Origin: Drosophila pseudoobscura
Taxonomy: Eukaryota > Arthropoda > Insecta > Diptera > Drosophilidae
Length of the DNA stretch: 64,000 nucleotides
Reading direction: 5' to 3'
Assembly: GCF_009870125.1 (NCBI RefSeq)
Contig: NC_046683.1
Span: forward strand, 17,927,001 to 17,991,000
How positions within the stretch are numbered: position 1 is the stretch's first letter; each line of letters opens with the position of its first letter. The position numbers and the translations under genes are program-made. Of the stretch, positions 58,501 through 64,000 are shown in pieces. The notes under the pieces are model-generated. The model worked only from the letters and a program-made list of their open reading frames with translations, made no database searches and was not told where the DNA came from.

Positions 58501-60206
58501 GCCAGGGTAACGCACTTGCGCTCCTGCAGGGAGACAAGAGTCACCGAGTGGTCCGAGGCCACCGAGCAGATGCACTTGAGGATCCGCGGGCTGCAGCTTT
58601 CCGGCGGCACAAGCAGCTGGGTGATCTCCCCCGCGTGCACGCAGAAGCGGTGCAGCATGCTGCCGCTGTACAGGTCCCAGAGGCAGACGGCAAAGTCGAT
58701 GCCGCCGGACAGCAGGTGCGACTTCTCGTACCGCGAGTGGATCATGGAGGGACAGAGCAGGCAGTTCACCCTGCCGCGGTGTCCGTAGAGGATCTGGTGC
58801 GACGGCCAGTCGCTGAAGTTCTGCTTGATGCCAACCAGCAGCTGCATCATCACCGTCTGGGTGGCGGGCACGATCACAATGCTGCCATCCTCGCGCCCGA
58901 TGACCAGCCGACTCTGTTGCGGCAAGTATATGCTCGAGGTGAGTTTAACCGGGGACTCGGTGATCCTCGACAGCTGATCCAGTATCCCCACGGGCGGCGG
59001 ATCCATAATGGACCAGGCCTCTACCAGAGAAGTGCACACGTGTGGCTTGAGGACGCGCGGCGGCATCTGCTTGGCCTGCAGTATGCTGATGTTGTCCAGC
59101 GGTACCTCCGGCACATTCCACACCGAGATGTACCCCTCAGAGTCGCCGCGCAGCAGGTTGTGCTGTCCGCCACTGCCGCTGCCGCTGCCGTTGCCATTTC
59201 CATTGCCTATTGCGTTGCTTCCGGCCAGCAGCAGTTTCATGGCTGGTGGACAGGAGAGTACCTTGTCGCCGGCATGCTGGAGCACGTAGTACAGGTAGGG
59301 GGCGTCCCGGACGACGCTCTTCGAGTGGAACTCCTTGTTGTCGGGGATGCAGTTGGCGGGCAGCCTGTACAGGTAGCCCTTGCCCTCGTCCGTCCAGAGC
59401 ATGACGCGGTCAGATGTGATGAAGTCGCCGCCCTGCCAGCGCTCGCGGGCCGGCGCGATCACGGAGCAGAGAACGGTGAAGTCCCCGGCGTCGTAGATCT
59501 GCCAGTACTTTGTGCACACCAAGAGCACTGTGCGCTGGTTCTGGGCACAGCAGTTCATGGTTATGGCGTTGAGGCAGCGGATCTCCTTCGACTCGTTCTC
59601 GTAGATGGGCTCCGCGTGCTTGTTCTCGTTCCCCGTCAGAGTCCACACCTTCACTGTGCCCGTGGTGGTGATGGCCAGGACCACGTCGTCCTTGCGCCGC
59701 ATGGGCCGGAGCACGTGGATGGCCGAGATCCAGTCTGGCTTCACCTTGGAGCTGAGCACGTAGATTACTTCCAGGCTGAACGGGTCCATCACCATGATCT
59801 CGGCGTAATAGCCGATGCAGAACAGACGAATGTCCTCGCTATTGGCCGTGTGATAGCTCTGGATCTGTGTGTGCACCTGCGGCAGCTTGACTGCCTCCAT
59901 GCACTTGCCGTCGATGAGGTCCCAGGTGCACATCTCGCCGTTCTCCGAGGAGCTCACCAGGAAGTTGTTTTCGGGCAGCAGCGAGGCCCGCACCAGGCAG
60001 AGCACCGGAGCCGAGTGGCCCACCAGCAGGCAGCGGGGCGACATCTTCAGTGTGCTGGGCTCCACCTGCCAGAGACAAATCTGTCCGTCGTAGCAGCCGG
60101 TGACCAGGGTGCACTGGTCGTCCGAAAGAAACACACTGGAGATGCAGTGCGTGGGCGCCGTGGGTCCCCACAGCACCACCGGCACCACCAGATTGGTACT
60201 CACCAT
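55593..60206 (-). CDS. Rbcn-3B: Rabconnectin-3B (WDR7 homologue), V-ATPase regulator
   Basis: An uninterrupted frame of 1537 aa from the ATG at 60206 (MVSTNLVVPVVLWGP); in-frame codons further upstream are not ATG. N-terminal WD40 repeats are evident (AVFLSDDQCTLVTGCYDGQICLW-type, VSSSENGEMCTWDL, SGGIDFAVCLWDLYSG, IVGCSDGSVYVWQM). A long helical middle with a Lys/Glu-rich segment (KVKNKAVDVEKILKDKDKHG) follows, with Gly/Ser and Glu-run linkers. Two C-terminal WD repeats close it (IAVGANSGNLAIYELRQ, SLAFSPDGKYLVSYSCAENRLSFWQ). With Rbcn-3A (DMXL) it forms the RAVE-like complex that assembles V-ATPase; in flies its loss blocks endosomal acidification and Notch signalling. An intronless 4.6-kb coding exon is unusual but length and domains are complete. 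Confidence 0.95.
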   Translation of the reverse strand: MVSTNLVVPVVLWGPTAPTHCISSVFLSDDQCTLVTGCYDGQICLWQVEPSTLKMSPRCLLVGHSAPVLCLVRASLLPENNFLVSSSENGEMCTWDLIDGKCMEAVKLPQVHTQIQSYHTANSEDIRLFCIGYYAEIMVMDPFSLEVIYVLSSKVKPDWISAIHVLRPMRRKDDVVLAITTTGTVKVWTLTGNENKHAEPIYENESKEIRCLNAITMNCCAQNQRTVLLVCTKYWQIYDAGDFTVLCSVIAPARERWQGGDFITSDRVMLWTDEGKGYLYRLPANCIPDNKEFHSKSVVRDAPYLYYVLQHAGDKVLSCPPAMKLLLAGSNAIGNGNGNGSGSGSGGQHNLLRGDSEGYISVWNVPEVPLDNISILQAKQMPPRVLKPHVCTSLVEAWSIMDPPPVGILDQLSRITESPVKLTSSIYLPQQSRLVIGREDGSIVIVPATQTVMMQLLVGIKQNFSDWPSHQILYGHRGRVNCLLCPSMIHSRYEKSHLLSGGIDFAVCLWDLYSGSMLHRFCVHAGEITQLLVPPESCSPRILKCICSVASDHSVTLVSLQERKCVTLASRHLFPVVTIKWRPLDDFLIVGCSDGSVYVWQMETGHLDRVLHGMLAEEVLSACDEQAGEDGVGGGSSGVSGASTSEMGMANPAVHFFRGLKSRNMNAIRHATQRGITQLQQLQGHNQGNFDFLMKHRSNPLVIQGLRTNPKDAESHILFFDIEGLIFELHSEEYAQMTPATLEALGVHLQNPKDGKSMHLDASKKIGDFFNKVKNKAVDVEKILKDKDKHGLVQKFKEKTEIVEKKVQAKVESLQKAVESHEEQQDLKSKIASKMEVTHVMEVAQLLLSLLHSWGLDPHLDKMCETRLGLLRPIVPISYGVLSKAGYMSLLLPTWQNNYDIPPGLQLPSSSKKRPLPEELQRLEHLTAIFTSRLHWELSTTLTTNHILALVAMSNTLLSMSAASFLPDSEKHKKLQRLAQRTDSTLSNEEEREEILAHHISQIKHAWSLLATHHCFLLPDKIEALEPKKFKRPQVEMMVKRWQHHCIEIREAAQQILLGELTRMGKKGRKQLVESWAQYLPLYTHTEPIVGAQQQLVLLSQSSSGSHASVGAGGGGGSNGTHSISGSAAGAGAGGIPGAEQHHDEDYEEEEEEIIRKPSSLSELKRKQTTAVILLGVIGAEFGQDISQESPNHRGSISLATGATGQSGERRISSVVEGFGIANNLARLTSMALAHLLYAPPSPKLPQYTPLRRAAIDLLGRGFTVWEPYLDVSKVLLGLLEISCEGKAVPNLNYKLPLTPQADACRTARHALRLIATARPAAFITTMAREVARYNTMQQNAQSINAPLTQSVLYKAKGEILQCVEMLIDKMQSEIASLLVEVMDIALHCVDSNELKVRGLAELCPPICKFNQISHCSQTRRIAVGANSGNLAIYELRQNKCQMIPAHTHPITSLAFSPDGKYLVSYSCAENRLSFWQTSTGMFGLGQSQTRCTKGYSTAPIPDVSRLNPMRLAKLVWINNRTVTLMLADGSETRFNV

Positions 60207-62623
60207 GGTGACTCCCACACCACCCTTACCCTTGGTCCTGTTCCCCAATCACTCCTTACTGCCTCCTCCTTGCGCTTCTCTTGCGGGGCTGCTCTGGGCT
60301 CTGCAAGAAGTATTCTTAAGTTAACATTTGCTCGACCTCGAGTGCGCGCCTGTGTATGTGTGAGCAGTGCCTGGTCGTACAGAGGGAGCTGCAAACATTG
60401 CAATTGCGGGGGCAGGCTTGCATAACCGTCAACTGTTGGCGGAACAGCACGGACATACAACTAAAAGTCCCGAGCAGGGAGTGCCTAGAAGTGCCTCTCC
60501 TTTCCGTTCCATTCGTAGCATGAATCCGAGTCTAGATCTACTACTGACGGTGTCCACTCTTCTGTGCACATTCCGAGATAACAGTTAACGTGAACAGGTG
60601 ACTGTGGTAGTGAGTGGCTGTTGGGTTATCGGAATCGAATCGAATCAGCTCTCCCCCCCGGTCATACTCCCACTGGTTCCTCCACTCATTCACGCATTTG
60701 TGCTCTGCTCGTGTGTAGTTTGCTGCTGCCAGCTGTTACTGTACTTTGTGCCTGGCCACTGGAATGGCAAAGATAAACAAGAGATTCGAGCCGATCCAAC
60801 TGGGGTTATACAATAGCAATAGCAATAGCAATAACATTGGAGACGGGAGCAGACACGAGCTGGGGCACGGGCTGGGGCAGGGGCAACCTTGGATCCGCAG
60901 TCACTTTTAAGGACGGACGACCGGAATGGCAGGGAATGCATTAGCATGGAAACTGATCGGATCGGGGCTGTCAGCAATTGAGGCACGATAAATTAATTGA
61001 GCAGACGAGACTATTTGGCATCGCCGCAACCCAAACCAAACGGATTGCTGCTGGCTGTCTGTATGTCTCTCTGGCCTACACACACACACATACTCATTCG
61101 CCTAGAGTCCAATCGCACACACAACTACGCAGAAAATGGGCACTAGACGCACACACACACACGGGCGCACACACATTGGCCAATGCGCCAACAACAATAA
61201 TTGTAGATATGTATGTAACTTAGAATTTCGCTAACATTTCTCTGGTGTGTTTTCCGTATTGGGGTGGCGCGTGATTCCCTTCCCGATTCCCGATAGCTGT
61301 GGTATAGCTACTCAATCGCTTTGATTCCTTGGGTTTGTTGATTGGGAATATTGATTGATCCTGATCCGCATCCGCATCCGCATCCGTGTGCTGTTTTTTC
61401 GGTCTCGTGCTTTTTCTCCGGCTGCTGCTGCTGTTGCTGCATTCCAAGTTGTGCGTATAAGAGAGGAGCGAACTTCAATGTCGTCGTCGTCGCTGTCGTC
61501 CCACGATTCTAATTCATATGCACACTTCCCCTCGTACGTGCTGCTGCTGGCTAACAATTACAACACACACGTTGATATTGCTTTTGCTTCTGCGGCTGTT
61601 ATTGTTGTTGTTACTTCTGTTTTTGTTATTGCTGACAATTTTTCATATTATGCATATTTCCATTTTGTTTTTGATTCGTCCGAACTGTTGCTCTCTCGTA
61701 CAAGTTTGAATGGCACTACTAATGGTCGATACACACGCACTCAAACAATTGATTTTAGCAATTGATTTTTTATACTTTCTTATACATATTTCCCTTTTTT
61801 GTACGACTGAGGCAGAAGAAAAAAAAGCAACGAAAATATCTTATCGACCGTGGGGTAAGATTTTCGATAAGTTTTAGTGTTGCCACACTTCCGAATCGAT
61901 TACTGCGACACCAGCGTGCGAAGGGGCGACAACCCTGCTTCAAAAATTTAATATTTTACTTCAATTGTTTATAATTTGATGGTTTTCGCGACACTTTCTA
62001 TAAATTATGGGACAATATATGACTAAGATAGTTTTGAACGCAATCGCGACATCTTTCATAGCATTTGGGCCATTTTAAACACGAGCCCACATGGAGTGGG
62101 CGACTATGTTGTTACTTTTGGCCCAACGGACAACACTTTACACACAATTGCATTTTGCACAATGCACTGCCTATTTAAGCACAAATCATTTCAAAGCGTC
62201 CAGAGATAAGTCCATAGGCTTTGATCTGGTTTTAATAATCACTCGCAGGATATGTTTAGTAAAAATAAACATTAAAAAAATAGCTCGGCACACAGGCAGA
62301 AAGTGGTCCAGTTGTTTGCAGGACAAACAATTGCTTAAATCGAATCATATTGAACAATCTAACAAGGTATCGTTAAATATATAAGTGCTATATTGGTTTA
62401 CTTACTACTTTATATAGTTTGTGCAATTTTTTTGTACTTTAATTCCCCTTTATTTTGAATTTACAACACAATTCGTAAAGAACACACACTTTTGAATGGC
62501 CAGCAGAGAAATAAAAAGTCGTGCTGCCAACTTGTCGCAAAGAAAAGGCGCGAGTGTCGCGCAGTAGTAAAAAATATATCGATTAAAAAATTTAAATAAT
62601 CTACACTGTAAACGTTGATGTAA
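60207..62623. other. Rbcn-3B 5' region and spacer
   Basis: Probable leader and promoter of Rbcn-3B. CA repeats lie at 61078-61092 and 61150-61175, GCATCC hexamers at about 61366-61388, and CTG/GTT triplet stretches at 61420-61640. A promoter-like stretch at 61839-61900 is listed separately. ATATATCGATTA at about 62574 is DRE-like. The ORFs here are low-complexity and were not called. Confidence 0.5.
61839..61900. promoter_or_regulatory. Promoter-like cluster: CTTATCGA, TTCGATAAG, TGTTGCCACACTT
   Basis: Two inverted DRE-like half-sites (CTTATCGACC and TTTTCGATAAG) flank an 18-bp gap, followed by GTGTTGCCACACTT and ATCGAT. This combination is common at fly housekeeping start sites, so it may be the distal start of Rbcn-3B, about 1.65 kb before its ATG. 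Confidence 0.4.
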
Positions 62624-63004
62624 TTAAAAACACGCATTTTTGCATCTATTTGGTGATGTATGTTTTGTTAAAATATTAAATTCTTGCAGAGGTAGCCCGG
62701 CCGATAGTTTTAGAGTATCAACAGCTGTTGATACCCTTATGACAGCCATACCCGTTTGTTGGTAGAGTTCGTCATCCCTCTGCCGAAATATACAATTAAG
62801 AAATACCTGGGTGATAGAAACGTATTTACTATAAGCTGGAGTTATGTTTGAATCAATTTTAGAGTGACAAAGTGCGACAACGGATGTAAATGCGTCGTGC
62901 ATAGGTGTATATAGAATCGAAAGAGTATCTGTCCGAGGTTTGAATAAAAAAGTTTTCATTGTTTTTGTTTTGCCACAACGTAGACAGAGCCGCATCCACA
63001 TCAT
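62624..63004 (-). CDS. Hypothetical 126-residue protein
   Basis: A complete ATG-to-stop frame, MMWMRLCLRCGKTKTMKTF at the start and TSPNRCKNACF at the end. Its composition is balanced and protein-like (VVALCHSKIDSNITPAYSKY, FLNCIFRQRDDELYQQTGMAVI), rich in Cys/Met/Thr. It has no signal peptide or membrane span. The start lies 100 bp from the ATG of the EDEM2-like gene on the opposite strand, so a shared divergent promoter would fit. Codon use is AT-rich, unlike neighbouring genes. I do not recognise a family. It could be a small lineage-specific gene, the exon of a longer gene, or chance. Confidence 0.4.
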   Translation of the reverse strand: MMWMRLCLRCGKTKTMKTFLFKPRTDTLSILYTPMHDAFTSVVALCHSKIDSNITPAYSKYVSITQVFLNCIFRQRDDELYQQTGMAVIRVSTAVDTLKLSAGLPLQEFNILTKHTSPNRCKNACF

Positions 63005-63104
63005 ACGGCCGCCTCATGACTCTGGCTATAGCAAATTGAGAATGCTCATAATTGGATTAGTGCTATTCATTGACTGACCGATTAATGCCTCAGCCTGGTG
63101 AAAT

Positions 63105-64000
63105 ATGCAAAAAGTCGGCAATAACCTGTACGTGATATGCCATTTGTGGGTGTTCCTCGGTCTGCTGGCTCAGGGAATCTCACAGAAGCACTACACACGG
63201 GCGCGCATGTTGGAGCTGCGGTAAGTAGCTTGTATTGGCATCAAAGCGTTCAACACTTTACCATCCTCATGCTACTCCCCTAGAGAGGATGTTCGGCGTA
63301 TGTTCCAGCACGCTTACGACGGCTATCTGACGCACGCCTCCAACTATGACGAGCTACGCCCACTCACCTGCGACGGCCACGACACCTGGGGCAGCTATTC
63401 GCTTACGCTAATCGATGCCTTGGACACATTGGCCACTATGGGCAACTTCACCGAGTTTCAGCGAGTCTTCACTCTGCTCACAAAAAAGATGAACTTCGAC
63501 CGGGACATCAACGTGTCCGTCTTCGAGACTAACATCCGTATCGTGGGTGGTCTGCTGTCCGCCCATTTGCTGTCGCGTCGCGCTGGCGTCGCGCCGGAGC
63601 CGGGCTGGCCCTGCCAGGGTCCATTGCTGCGCATGGCCGAGGACGTGGCCCGACGCCTGCTGCCGGCCTTTGACACCAACACGGGCATGCCCTACGGCAC
63701 GGTGAATCTCCGCTACGGTGTTCCCAAGGGCGAGACTCCAGTGACTTGCACAGCCGGTGTGGGCACCTTTCTCGTCGAGTTCGGCACGCTGAGCCGCCTA
63801 ACCGGCAACAAAATCTACGAGGAGGTGGCGCTGCAGGCCGTGTACGCCCTCTGGGAGCATCGATCTCCCATCGGCCTCTTCGGCAATCACATTGACGTGC
63901 AGAGCGGCCGCTGGACAGCCCTCGACTCGGGCATCGGCGCGGGCGTCGACTCCCTATTCGAGTATCTGGTAAAGGCCGCTATACTGCTCAACCGGCCGGA
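63105..64000 (+). CDS. Edem2: ER degradation-enhancing alpha-mannosidase-like protein (EDEM2 type), 5' part
   Basis: Exon 1 (63105-63220) and the open exon from 63284 to the window edge give about 277 residues. A signal peptide ([18 protein letters not shown]) is followed by the GH47 mannosidase domain: [40 protein letters not shown] in two parts, [55 protein letters not shown] and [16 protein letters not shown]. Wording at nearly every block follows human EDEM2 more closely than EDEM1 or EDEM3, as I recall them. It trims mannose from misfolded glycoproteins in the ER lumen to start ERAD. Fly symbols for the two Edem genes may not track human numbering, so the symbol is less sure than the family. 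An earlier ATG at about 63085 is out of frame. Confidence 0.9.

Noticed and set aside
57432-60425. 997-codon plus-strand ORF antisense to Rbcn-3B
   Set aside because: It mirrors the GC-rich third positions of Rbcn-3B and is rich in His/Val/Leu/Gln/Gly with no domain. A long open antisense frame is expected for strongly codon-biased genes.
61355-61765. 136-codon plus-strand ORF in the Rbcn-3B 5' region
   Set aside because: Composed of simple repeats (Arg/Ile and Ala/Val runs) from microsatellite-like DNA, with no conserved-looking protein.

Overview
The window is nuclear DNA from a fly of the genus Drosophila. The genes have the short GT-AG introns typical of the genus, the coding exons are GC-rich against AT-rich spacers, DRE-type (TATCGATA) promoters recur, and several fragments belong to the DINE-1/INE-1 (mini-me) repeat family of drosophilids. 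Every recognised protein has a fly orthologue, and most of those I can place from memory are X-linked (Muller element A) in D. melanogaster. A sister group such as the obscura group is possible but cannot be proved from the sequence alone. No prokaryotic, viral or plasmid content was seen.

Layout. 1-231 is the 5' coding end of an unidentified minus-strand gene. 0.75-2.4 kb is a spacer with a decayed ~198-bp tandem repeat and three strong palindromes. 2.4-3.7 kb is a DDAH-family gene that seems to have lost two catalytic residues. 5.1-10.9 kb (minus) is a large adhesion GPCR (remo/CG15744, GPR124/125-like), divergent from intronless p115 (11.4-13.9 kb). After a spacer with a dead Tc1-like transposon come the divergent pair RpS6 (minus) and bystin (plus), then about 4 kb of spacer with an inverted-end DINE-1-like element, dpr14 (minus) and spidey/17-beta-HSD (plus, with a 132-bp minisatellite in an intron). 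The 12-exon sorting nexin snz (31-36 kb) converges on hdm (MEIOB-like, minus), which is divergent from Ykt6. Ocrl (minus) is divergent from eIF2B-epsilon (plus), which converges tightly on mip130 (LIN-9, minus). A 4.4-kb spacer holds a P-element-like MITE nested in a DINE-1 copy. Rbcn-3B (WDR7, minus, intronless coding region) follows, then a spacer, a small hypothetical ORF (minus) and the 5' part of an EDEM2-like gene running off the right edge.

Functionally this is mostly a housekeeping and membrane-traffic neighbourhood: p115 and Ykt6 (ER/Golgi tethering and fusion), Ocrl (phosphoinositides), snz (ER-lipid droplet-membrane contact), Rbcn-3B (V-ATPase assembly), EDEM (ER degradation), spidey (ER lipid/steroid metabolism), RpS6, bystin and eIF2B-epsilon (ribosome and translation), mip130 (MMB/dREAM chromatin complex), hdm (meiotic crossovers), and dpr14 and remo (cell-surface recognition). 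No operon-like or gene-cluster logic is implied. I found no new biochemical system. The observations most worth following are the apparently inactive DDAH, the P-like MITE nested in DINE-1, the palindrome cluster upstream of DDAH, and the hairpin series in the bystin 3' UTR.
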